Source: Streptomyces sp. NRRL B-24484 (GTDB taxonomy: Bacteria; Actinomycetota; Actinomycetes; Streptomycetales; Streptomycetaceae). From it: a stretch of DNA of 64,000 nt. The DNA lies in NCBI RefSeq assembly GCF_000717715.1, contig NZ_JOAI01000001.1, positions 1 to 64,000 on the forward strand, written 5' to 3'. This document shows positions 57,663-64,000 of the stretch, in pieces. The stretch's first letter is position 1; each line of letters begins with the position of its first letter. Below the pieces are notes generated by a model that did not search any database, was not told where the DNA came from, and worked only from the letters and a program-made list of their open reading frames with translations. Position numbers and translations under genes: made by a program.

Positions 57663-60011
57663 TTACCGGGTCAGGCCAGCCCGGCGGAGGGCGTCGGCCA
57701 TGGCGGAGTTGACGGCCGGTGCCTGTTCGCGGCCGCCGCCGCGACGGTCCTGGCGGGGCGGGCGGGAGCCCCCGCGGTCGCCGCCGCCACGCCGGTCGCC
57801 GCGGTCGCCGCGCTCGCCCCGCTCGCCGCCCGGGCGAGGGGCGGCCTCGTCGTCCAGCCGCAGGGTCAGGCCGATCCGCTTGCGCGGCACGTCGACCGAG
57901 GTGACCTTGACGCGGACGATGTCGCCGGGCTTGACGACGTCCCGCGGGTCCTTGACGAAGTTCTTGGACAGTGCGGAGACGTGCACCAGGCCGTCCTGGT
58001 GAACGCCGATGTCGACGAAGGCGCCGAAGGCGGCGACGTTGGTGACGACGCCCTCCAGCACCATGCCGACCTCCAGGTCCCCGATCTTGTCGACGCCCTC
58101 CTTGAAGGTGGCCGTCTTGAAGGCGGGGCGGGGGTCGCGGCCCGGCTTGTCGAGCTCGCCGAGGATGTCGGTGACGGTCGGCACGCCGAAGGTGTCGTCG
58201 GCGAAGTCCCCCGGGCGCAGCGAACGCAGCACCGAGCCGTTGCCGATCAGTGCGGGCAGGTCGCCGCCGGTGGCGGCGAGGATGCGGCGGACGACGGGGT
58301 AGGCCTCGGGGTGCACGGCGGAGGCGTCCAGCGGGTCGTCGCCGCCGGGGATCCGCAGGAAGCCGGCGCACTGCTCGAAGGCCTTCGGTCCGAGCCGGGC
58401 GACGTCCTTGAGCGCGCGCCGGGTGCGGAAGGGCCCGTTGGCGTCGCGGTGGGCGACGATGTTGTCGGCGAGGGTGCCGGTGATGCCGGAGACCCGGGTG
58501 AGCAGCGGCGCGGACGCGGTGTTGACGTCGACGCCGACGGCGTTGACGCAGTCCTCGACGACGGCGTCCAGCGAGCGGGAGAGCTTCACCTCGCTGAGGT
58601 CGTGCTGGTACTGGCCGACGCCGATCGACTTGGGGTCGATCTTGACGAGTTCGGCGAGCGGGTCCTGCAGGCGGCGGGCGATGGAGACGGCGCCGCGGAT
58701 GGAGACGTCCAGCCCGGGCAGTTCCTGCGAGGCGAAGGCCGAGGCGGAGTACACGGAGGCGCCGGCCTCGGAGACCATGACCTTGGTGAGGCCGAGGTCG
58801 GGGTGGCGCTTGATCAGGTCCTCGGCGAGCTTGTCGGTCTCCCGCGAGGCGGTGCCGTTGCCGATGGCGACCAGGTCGACGGCGTGCTTCTTCGCCAGGG
58901 CGGCGAGGGTGGCGAGCGCGGCGTCCCACTTGTTGGCGGGCTGGTGGGGGTAGATCGTGTCGTGGGCGACGACCTTGCCGGTGGCGTCGACGACGGCGAC
59001 CTTGACGCCGGTGCGGAAGCCCGGGTCGAGTCCCATGGTGGAGCGGGTGCCGGCGGGGGCGGCGAGCAGCAGGTCGCGCAGGTTGGCGGCGAAGACGCGG
59101 ACGGCCTCGTCCTCGGCCTCCTGCCGCAGCCGGGTGCGCAGGTCGATGCCGAGCCGGACGAGGATCCGGGTGCGCCAGGCCCAGCGGACGGTGTCGGTGA
59201 GCCACTTGTCGGCGGGCCGGCCGCGGTCGGCGACGCCGAAGCGGGCGGCGATCCGCTGCTCGTAGTCGTTCTCGCCGGGCAGGTCGCCGTCCTCGCCGTC
59301 GTACGGCGAGAGGTCCAGGTCGAGGACCTCCTCCTTCTCGCCGCGCAGCATGGCGAGGATGCGGTGCGAGGGCAGCTTGGTGAAGGGCTCGGCGAAGTCG
59401 AAGTAGTCGGCGAACTTGGCGCCGTCCTGCTCCTTGCCCTCGCGGACGGCGGCGACCATGCGGCCCCTGGTCCACATCCGCTCGCGGAGCGAGCCGACCA
59501 GGTCGGCGTCCTCGCCGAAGCGCTCGACCAGGATCGAGCGGGCACCGTCCAGGGCGGCCGCGGTGTCGGCGACGGCCTCGCCGAGGTACCCGGCGGCGAG
59601 GGCGGCCGGGTCCTGCGAGGGGTCGGCGAGCAGGGTGTCCGCGAGCGGCTCCAGGCCGGCCTCGCGGGCGATCTGGGCCTTGGTGCGCCGTTTGGGCTTG
59701 AAGGGCAGGTAGATGTCCTCCAGGCGCGCCTTCGAGTCGGCGGCGAGGATCCGCGCGCGCAGCGCGTCGTCCAGCTTGCCCTGGGCCTCGACGGACTCCA
59801 GGACGGCGGTGCGCCGCTCCTCCAGCTCGCGCAGGTAGCGCAGCCGCTCCTCGAGGGTGCGCAGCTGGGCGTCGTCGAGCGCGCCGGTGGCCTCCTTGCG
59901 GTAGCGGGCGACGAAGGGAACGGTCGCGCCGCCGTCGAGCAGGTCGACGGCCGCCTTCACCTGCCCTTCGCGGACGCCCAGCTCTTCGGCGATCTTGCGT
60001 TCGACCGGCAT
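57663..60011 (-). CDS. tex: Tex-family RNA-binding transcription accessory protein
   Basis: Cytosolic nucleic-acid-binding protein of 782 residues. In order: Tex N-terminal helices ([20 protein letters not shown]), the YqgF-like domain ([20 protein letters not shown]), helix-hairpin-helix motifs ([20 protein letters not shown]) and an S1 domain ([20 protein letters not shown]) followed by [23 protein letters not shown] sequence. The C-terminal 55 residues after S1 are an Arg-Gly/Asp-rich tail ([20 protein letters not shown]) of the kind that binds RNA. ATG 60011 is used; GTG 60017 would add two residues. A long bulged hairpin ends the gene. Confidence 0.93.
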   Translation of the reverse strand: MPVERKIAEELGVREGQVKAAVDLLDGGATVPFVARYRKEATGALDDAQLRTLEERLRYLRELEERRTAVLESVEAQGKLDDALRARILAADSKARLEDIYLPFKPKRRTKAQIAREAGLEPLADTLLADPSQDPAALAAGYLGEAVADTAAALDGARSILVERFGEDADLVGSLRERMWTRGRMVAAVREGKEQDGAKFADYFDFAEPFTKLPSHRILAMLRGEKEEVLDLDLSPYDGEDGDLPGENDYEQRIAARFGVADRGRPADKWLTDTVRWAWRTRILVRLGIDLRTRLRQEAEDEAVRVFAANLRDLLLAAPAGTRSTMGLDPGFRTGVKVAVVDATGKVVAHDTIYPHQPANKWDAALATLAALAKKHAVDLVAIGNGTASRETDKLAEDLIKRHPDLGLTKVMVSEAGASVYSASAFASQELPGLDVSIRGAVSIARRLQDPLAELVKIDPKSIGVGQYQHDLSEVKLSRSLDAVVEDCVNAVGVDVNTASAPLLTRVSGITGTLADNIVAHRDANGPFRTRRALKDVARLGPKAFEQCAGFLRIPGGDDPLDASAVHPEAYPVVRRILAATGGDLPALIGNGSVLRSLRPGDFADDTFGVPTVTDILGELDKPGRDPRPAFKTATFKEGVDKIGDLEVGMVLEGVVTNVAAFGAFVDIGVHQDGLVHVSALSKNFVKDPRDVVKPGDIVRVKVTSVDVPRKRIGLTLRLDDEAAPRPGGERGERGDRGDRRGGGDRGGSRPPRQDRRGGGREQAPAVNSAMADALRRAGLTR

Positions 60012-60227
60012 GGTCACGGGGCCTGCCACCTTCTCCCGGGGTTCCTCCTGGTACGCCCTGCATTCTGGCAGGTACGGCCTTCCGGATCGGGCCGGGCCGT
60101 GTCCTGCGGGCGGCGTGGCGCGTTGTGCTGACGGTCGGTGACACACGGTTTCACCGCGATTACCCGACTCGATTTGTCTGATATGAGATAGATCCCAGGC
60201 ACGCGAAGCTTCTCCGTGGAGGCGATG

Positions 60228-61538
60228 GTGGCTCAGGCCCCGACCCCGGTCACCCAGTGGGGAATGCCCCTGGGCGGGCCGTTCCGCTGGACGCGGCCCG
60301 CGACCTGGCCCCGCGAGGCGCTCGCCCTGGCCGGGTACTGGACCGCCTCCCGCCTCGTCATGATCGGCATGCTCCGCTCCGGCAAGGCCGAGCAGGCGAT
60401 CGAGGTGCACCGCACCTACTACCACTGGTTCCTGGTCCTCAGCGACGGCCACTTCCCGGTCGGCGACGTGACCTGGCAGTACCCGCCCGGCGCGGCGCTC
60501 GCCATGCTGGCCCCCGGGCTGCTGCCCTTCCTCACCTACCTGCAGGCCTTCGCCCTGCTGATGCTGCTCACCGACGCGGTCACCCAGGCCGCGCTGGTCC
60601 GGGTCTCGCTGCGCCGCAACGGCGGGGTGCACCGGGGGCGGTCGACGGCGGGGGCCTGGATGTGGGCGCTCTCCCTGCCGCTGCTGCTCGGCCTGCCGTA
60701 CGGCCGCTACGACCTGCCGGTGACGGCACTGGCGATGGCCGCCCTGCTGCTGATGCCGAGCCGGCCGCGGGCGGGCGGGGCGCTGGCCGGGATCGGCGCG
60801 TTGGTCAAGGTGTGGCCGGCCCTGGTGGTGCTGGGCGCGCCGCGCGGCAAGGGGACCCGGCAGGCGTGGACGGGGATGTGCCTGTCGGCGGCGGCGCTGC
60901 TGCTGGTGATGGCCACGCTGTTCGACGGCGCGATGGACTTCCTGACCGCACAGCGCGGCCGGGGCGTGGAGATCGAGTCGCTCGGCGGCAGCGTGCTGCA
61001 CGTGGCCCGGGAGCTGGGCTGGCCGGGCGAGGTGGAGATGCACTACGGCTCGCTGGAGTTCCTCGGCCCGCACGTCGGCCTGGTGGCCCGGGTGTCGCTG
61101 GTGCTGACGGCGCTGGCCTTCGGCTGGCTGCTGCTGTGGCGCTTCCGGGCCAGGCGGTGGAACCCGGCGCTGCCGTACGACGCGGCGCTGACCGCGGTGC
61201 TGCTCTTCACCGTGACCAGCCGGGTGATCAGCCCGCAGTACCTGATCTGGCTGATCGGGCTCGCCGCGGTCTGCCTCACCGTACGGGGCTCCTCGCAGCG
61301 GCCGGTGGCGGTGGTCATCCTGCTCGCGGTGGGCGTCACCACCGTCGACTACCCGCTCTTCTTCGACGCGATGATCAAGGGCGGCTGGCAGCCGACCCTG
61401 GTGATCGTGGCCCGCAACGGCCTGCTGCTCGCCGCCTCCCTCTGGTCGGCGGCCCGGCTGTGGCGCGTCTCGGTCTCCCCGGTCGCCGCCCTCCAGGAGG
61501 CCCCCCGCGTCAGCCGCGGCCCCATCCGGGTGGCCTGA
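60228..61538 (+). CDS. GT87-like integral membrane glycosyltransferase
   Basis: Membrane protein of 436 residues with about 10-11 predicted helices. It fits the DUF2029/GT87 family, polyprenyl-phosphate-mannose-dependent mannosyltransferases such as mycobacterial PimE. The first extracytoplasmic loop carries [15 protein letters not shown] with the Asp typical of the GT-C catalytic region, and [20 protein letters not shown] lies near the C-terminus. Acceptor unknown. GGAGG at 60218-60222 fits GTG 60228 best; ATG 60225 and GTG 60216 are alternatives. It is divergent from tex across an AT-rich promoter region. Confidence 0.82.
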   Translation: MAQAPTPVTQWGMPLGGPFRWTRPATWPREALALAGYWTASRLVMIGMLRSGKAEQAIEVHRTYYHWFLVLSDGHFPVGDVTWQYPPGAALAMLAPGLLPFLTYLQAFALLMLLTDAVTQAALVRVSLRRNGGVHRGRSTAGAWMWALSLPLLLGLPYGRYDLPVTALAMAALLLMPSRPRAGGALAGIGALVKVWPALVVLGAPRGKGTRQAWTGMCLSAAALLLVMATLFDGAMDFLTAQRGRGVEIESLGGSVLHVARELGWPGEVEMHYGSLEFLGPHVGLVARVSLVLTALAFGWLLLWRFRARRWNPALPYDAALTAVLLFTVTSRVISPQYLIWLIGLAAVCLTVRGSSQRPVAVVILLAVGVTTVDYPLFFDAMIKGGWQPTLVIVARNGLLLAASLWSAARLWRVSVSPVAALQEAPRVSRGPIRVA

Positions 61539-61571
61539 GGGCCGGGAGCACACCGCCCCGCCCGGCCGCCG

Positions 61572-62018
61572 TCACCAGACCGGCCGGATGCGGCCGCTGG
61601 GGCCGAGCGCGGCGAGGTCGGCGGTGAGCCGGTGCAGGCGCTGGTCGCCGAGCGCCTCCCGCCAGGGCCGGACGGCGTCCGCGGCGGCCTCGTCGGCGGC
61701 GCGGGTGCAGGCCCACCCCCGCTCGGTGAGGACGACCAGCCGGGCGCGGGCGTCGGCCGGGTGCGGGTGGCGCTCGACGTACCCCTTGCGGACGAGCTCC
61801 TCGACCATCTGACTGGCCGCCTGCTTGGTCACCCCGAGGTGCTCGGCGAGTTCGCCGACGGTGGCGCCGTCGGGGGCGAGCCGGACGAAGGCGAAGCCGT
61901 GCGCGGGCCGCAGGTCCTCGAAGCCGCGGGCCCGGACGCCGTCGTCGATGCTGCGGACCAGGTCGGCGGCCAGGCCGATGACCAGGGGCGGCAGGGCGCG
62001 GGCGGCGGTCTCGTCCAT
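61572..62018 (-). CDS. MarR-family regulator
   Basis: Winged-helix regulator of 148 residues. The recognition segment is TVGELAEHLGVTKQAASQMV and the wing VERHPHPADARARLVVLTER. It is divergent from a cupin gene, with two TTGAC-N6-GTCAA sites in the 151-base gap. TAGACT ends 7 bases before the ATG and no ribosome-binding site is seen, so its own mRNA is likely leaderless. Repression of itself and the cupin is inferred. Confidence 0.9.
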   Translation of the reverse strand: MDETAARALPPLVIGLAADLVRSIDDGVRARGFEDLRPAHGFAFVRLAPDGATVGELAEHLGVTKQAASQMVEELVRKGYVERHPHPADARARLVVLTERGWACTRAADEAAADAVRPWREALGDQRLHRLTADLAALGPSGRIRPVW

Positions 62019-62089
62019 GGCCGTCAGTCTAGGTGCTTGACGATCTCCGGGTCCCGAGGGCACATCGACCTCCACAACAGTCCAGCGGC

Positions 62090-62129
62090 TTGACCAAATC
62101 GTCAATCCGCTTGACCATATAGTCAAGCG
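62090..62129. promoter_or_regulatory. twin MarR operators
   Basis: Site 1 is TTGAC-CAAATC-GTCAA (62090-62105) and site 2 CGCTTGAC-CATATA-GTCAAGCG (62108-62129), with perfect 8-base arms. Centres are 21 bases apart, two helical turns, so dimers would line up on the same face. They lie 41-80 bases before the cupin start. Confidence 0.82.
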
Positions 62130-62169
62130 AACTGACCTTCTTCACGCCAATCACACCAAGGAGACAGCT

Positions 62170-62544
62170 GTGCCAGTCGTCCGTCCCGACCACGCCACCG
62201 TGTTCGACCTGCACGGTGCCCGTTTCACCTCGCACGCCTCCGCCGCCACCGGGGCCGAGCGGCTCCGCGCCTGGCGGCTGGACGTCCCCGCCGGCACCAC
62301 CGGCGTCGAGCACTCCGTCAGCGCCGAGGAGGTGCTGCACCTGCTCGACGGCTCGCCGGTCGTCACCCTCGACGGCGAGGCCACCGTCCTCGTACCGGGC
62401 GACACCGTCGTCGTCCCGGCCGGCAGCCGGCTGAAGGTGGACAACCCGGGGCCCGGTCCCGCCGCCGCCTGGGTCACCACCACGGCCGGGCTGCGGGCGA
62501 CGCTGCCCGACGGCTCGGTGGTCGACCCGCCCTGGGCCGTCTGA
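62170..62544 (+). CDS. cupin-domain protein
   Basis: Small beta-barrel protein of 124 residues. Cupin motif 1 is around EHSVSAEEVLHLLDGSPVVT and motif 2 around LVPGDTVVVPAGSRLKVDNP. The metal-binding residues are partly atypical (no full GxxHxH), so metal dependence is unsure. GTG start follows AAGGAGA. Expression is probably controlled by the divergent MarR protein through the twin operators. Confidence 0.87.
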   Translation: MPVVRPDHATVFDLHGARFTSHASAATGAERLRAWRLDVPAGTTGVEHSVSAEEVLHLLDGSPVVTLDGEATVLVPGDTVVVPAGSRLKVDNPGPGPAAAWVTTTAGLRATLPDGSVVDPPWAV

Positions 62545-62623
62545 ATCGAACTCCGGATCGGGGGAAGGATCCGCGGGTCGGGCCGGACACCCGGGCCCGC
62601 CACCGATTCCAGGAGGTTCCGCG

Positions 62624-63358
62624 ATGGCCCGCCGGTCCGCACCGAACCGCACGTCCGAGCACGACGACGAGTCCGAGGCGGACAGCGGACCCGCGGGCGG
62701 GCGGACCGCCCGCGGCGGGCGCGGCCGGCTCCCCTGGTACTTCGGGGTGCCGGTCGCGCTGGCCGCCGTCCTCGTCCTGCTGCTGGCGGTGGCCAAGCTC
62801 GACCTGCTGCCCGGCCTGCCGAACCCGTTCGCCGAGCGGGAGGTCGACCGCAGCGGGCCCGCCGTCCTCAAGTCCATCCAGAACATGAGCCGCTACACCG
62901 CGGCCACCGGCAACTTCCAGGTCATCGTCGACCTGGACCAGGACGCCAAGTTCCTGCCCTCGCAGCTGCTCGGCAAGCGCACCCTGTACGTCGCCACCGG
63001 CAGCGTCGGCGCCTACGTCGACCTCGGGGCGCTGCCGGAGGGCGCGGTGACCGTCTCCGCGGACCGCCGGACGGCCGCCATCGCCCTGCCGCACGCGAAG
63101 CTGGCCGACGCCACGCTGGACGTCCGCCGCTCCTACGTGTTCTCGCAGCAGCGCGGACTGTTCGACCGGATCGGCGACTTCTTCTCCGGGAACCCCGGCG
63201 ACCAGCAGCGGCTGGAGGTCCTGGCGACCGAGAAGATCCAGACCGCCGCCCACGACACCGCGCTCACCGCCACCGCCGAGACCAACACCACCGCCGTGCT
63301 CCAGGGGCTGCTGCGCTCGCTCGGCTTCACCACCGTCACCGTCACCACCACCGGCTGA
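62624..63358 (+). CDS. DUF4230 membrane-anchored protein
   Basis: Protein of 244 residues. A charged, disordered cytosolic N-terminus (about 1-35) leads into one membrane helix (about 41-60, VPVALAAVLVLLLAVAKLDL) and an extracytoplasmic DUF4230 domain with ATGNFQVIVDLDQDAKFLPS and LYVATGSVGAYVDLG. Function unknown. ATG 62624 follows AGGAGG. A dispersed repeat copy follows the gene. Confidence 0.87.
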   Translation: MARRSAPNRTSEHDDESEADSGPAGGRTARGGRGRLPWYFGVPVALAAVLVLLLAVAKLDLLPGLPNPFAEREVDRSGPAVLKSIQNMSRYTAATGNFQVIVDLDQDAKFLPSQLLGKRTLYVATGSVGAYVDLGALPEGAVTVSADRRTAAIALPHAKLADATLDVRRSYVFSQQRGLFDRIGDFFSGNPGDQQRLEVLATEKIQTAAHDTALTATAETNTTAVLQGLLRSLGFTTVTVTTTG

Positions 63359-63400
63359 CCGGGCCCGGGAGCGCACTTCGAGAGCGCCCGGACGGTCGGC

Positions 63401-63430
63401 CCAGGGGCGCGCGGGGGGCGCCTCCCGGGC
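63401..63430 (+). repeat. dispersed repeat copy F
   Basis: CCAGGGGCGCGCGGGGGGCG followed by CCTCCCGGGC matches the repeat core with changes. It lies between the convergent DUF4230 and GlsB-like genes. Confidence 0.55.
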
Positions 63431-63432
63431 GC

Positions 63433-63699
63433 CTAGCGGACCTTCCGGCGTTCCCACATCGGGGCGACGACCGCGACCAGGGCGACCGCGAAGCCGATCT
63501 GCAGCAGGTGGCGGGTCCAGTCGATGCCGCCGGTGTGGGCGACACCGAGCCAGCCGGCGACGCCGTTGCCGAGCAGTGCACCGGCGGCGCCGAGCAGCAT
63601 CGTCAGCCACCACGGGATCGCCTGCGGACCGCGCAGGACCAGCTTGGCCAGGACGCCGAGGACGAATCCGATCAGCAGGATCCACAGCAGTTGGAACAC
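63433..63699 (-). CDS. GlsB/YeaQ/YmgE-family membrane protein
   Basis: Small membrane protein of 88 residues with three predicted helices and the Gly-rich family pattern LIGFVLGVLAKLVLRGPQA and GAAGALLGNGVAGWLGV. Members are linked to stress responses but have no known mechanism. GTG 63699 follows GGAGGAACC. Confidence 0.87.
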   Translation of the reverse strand: MFQLLWILLIGFVLGVLAKLVLRGPQAIPWWLTMLLGAAGALLGNGVAGWLGVAHTGGIDWTRHLLQIGFAVALVAVVAPMWERRKVR

Positions 63700-63802
63700 G
63701 GTTCCTCCGCTCCGCCGGGCCTCCGCCCGCCCCGGCACCGCCGCTGGTTGTGGGTGATCACCAGCTTGCGTCCTGCCGGGCCGCTCAGCACGTCGGGGCG
63801 GT

Positions 63803-64000
63803 TCAGAGCGGCCGGACCCCCGGGGCGCCGACGCCGCGGTGGGCCTCGGCGAGCAGCAGGTAGCCCTCGGCGTTGGCCCGGATCCCGGCGCGCTCCTCGT
63901 CGGTGAGCGGGCGCCGCACCTTCGCCGGGACTCCGGCGACCAGGGAGCCGGGCGGCACCTCGGTGCCCTGGGTGACCACCGCCCCGGCGGCGATCAGCGA
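63803..64000 (-). CDS. left-handed beta-helix protein, gamma-carbonic-anhydrase-like (partial)
   Basis: The minus-strand frame ends at TGA 63803 and runs off the right edge of the window, so only the C-terminal 65 residues are visible. It contains SLIAAGAVVTQGTEVPPGSL, VAGVPAKVRRPLTDEE and a helical tail, the closing turn of a hexapeptide-repeat beta-helix of the gamma-carbonic-anhydrase/PaaY type. The metal ligands lie outside the window. Confidence 0.75.
   Translation of the reverse strand, partial: SLIAAGAVVTQGTEVPPGSLVAGVPAKVRRPLTDEERAGIRANAEGYLLLAEAHRGVGAPGVRPL

Noticed and set aside
60012..61553. Extension of the tex frame upstream to about 1296 codons
   Set aside because: The extra part is antisense to the GT87-like membrane protein and repetitive; family conservation begins at [16 protein letters not shown].

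Overview
The window is high-GC actinobacterial DNA, most like Streptomyces or a close Streptomycetaceae relative such as Kitasatospora. Codons carry G or C in nearly every third position, GTG starts are common, and the families present are typical of that group: F420-type PPOX oxidoreductase, TIGR03084, SCO6745/SalK-like, DUF1876, paired DUF1648/YtrA-GntR, ABC-F proteins, secreted GH10 xylanase and GH18 chitinase. I see no tRNA, rRNA, CRISPR array, transposase, phage gene or antibiotic gene cluster. It reads as ordinary chromosome with many small regulator-plus-target modules.

Layout. 1-5.7 kb: partial gene at the left edge, FAD monooxygenase, ECF sigma/anti-sigma pair, lipoprotein, thioredoxin. 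5-7.3 kb: TetR regulator divergent from an APC permease with a palindromic operator between them. 7.4-13 kb: flavin disulfide oxidoreductase, BNR-repeat protein, a di-Mop molybdate binder converging on a small molybdopterin-domain protein, and a PucR regulator. 13-18.4 kb: MarR regulator divergent from a DODA-type dioxygenase, NAD(P)-binding protein divergent from an acyl-CoA synthetase, GAF-LuxR regulator, TIGR03084 protein. 18.4-26.5 kb: GNAT, DUF1963, Asp/Glu racemase, VOC protein, SpoIIE-type phosphatase, MpaB-like oxygenase, DinB protein, class A penicillin-binding protein. 26.7-35.5 kb: second acyl-CoA synthetase, a tiny cysteine-type leader peptide before a 2OG-Fe(II) oxygenase, DUF1648/GntR pair, F420 protein, MerR, GNATs, ADP-ribosylglycohydrolase.

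35.5-41.4 kb: a four-gene minus-strand operon (CaiB/BaiF CoA-transferase, acyl-CoA dehydrogenase, thiolase, FadB/FadJ-type multifunctional protein) that encodes most of a beta-oxidation spiral, with promoter and operator visible upstream. 41.5-50.2 kb: DUF1876 protein, xylanase, membrane protein, two ABC-F proteins facing away from each other, DUF4232 secreted protein, nitroreductase, GNAT. 50.2-56.2 kb: aldo/keto reductase with a MerR-type promoter, chitinase with a DasR-type (dre) operator, SalK-like protein, an unusual zinc-ribbon SDR, cyclophilin. 56.4-64 kb: NUDIX, a DsbD-like gene remnant, Tex, GT87-type membrane protein, MarR/cupin pair with twin operators, DUF4230 protein, GlsB/YeaQ-like protein, partial gamma-carbonic-anhydrase-like protein.

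Two signals run through the whole window. About a dozen genes have a -10 box ending 6-7 bases before the start codon, as expected of leaderless mRNAs. A dispersed intergenic repeat with core GGGGCGCGTGGGGGCACCT occurs at several gene 3' ends and is paired head-to-head between the two molybdenum-related genes. Start codons were chosen from ribosome-binding sites, leaderless -10 boxes and family conservation. All product names are my own family recognition from the translated sequence, without database searches.
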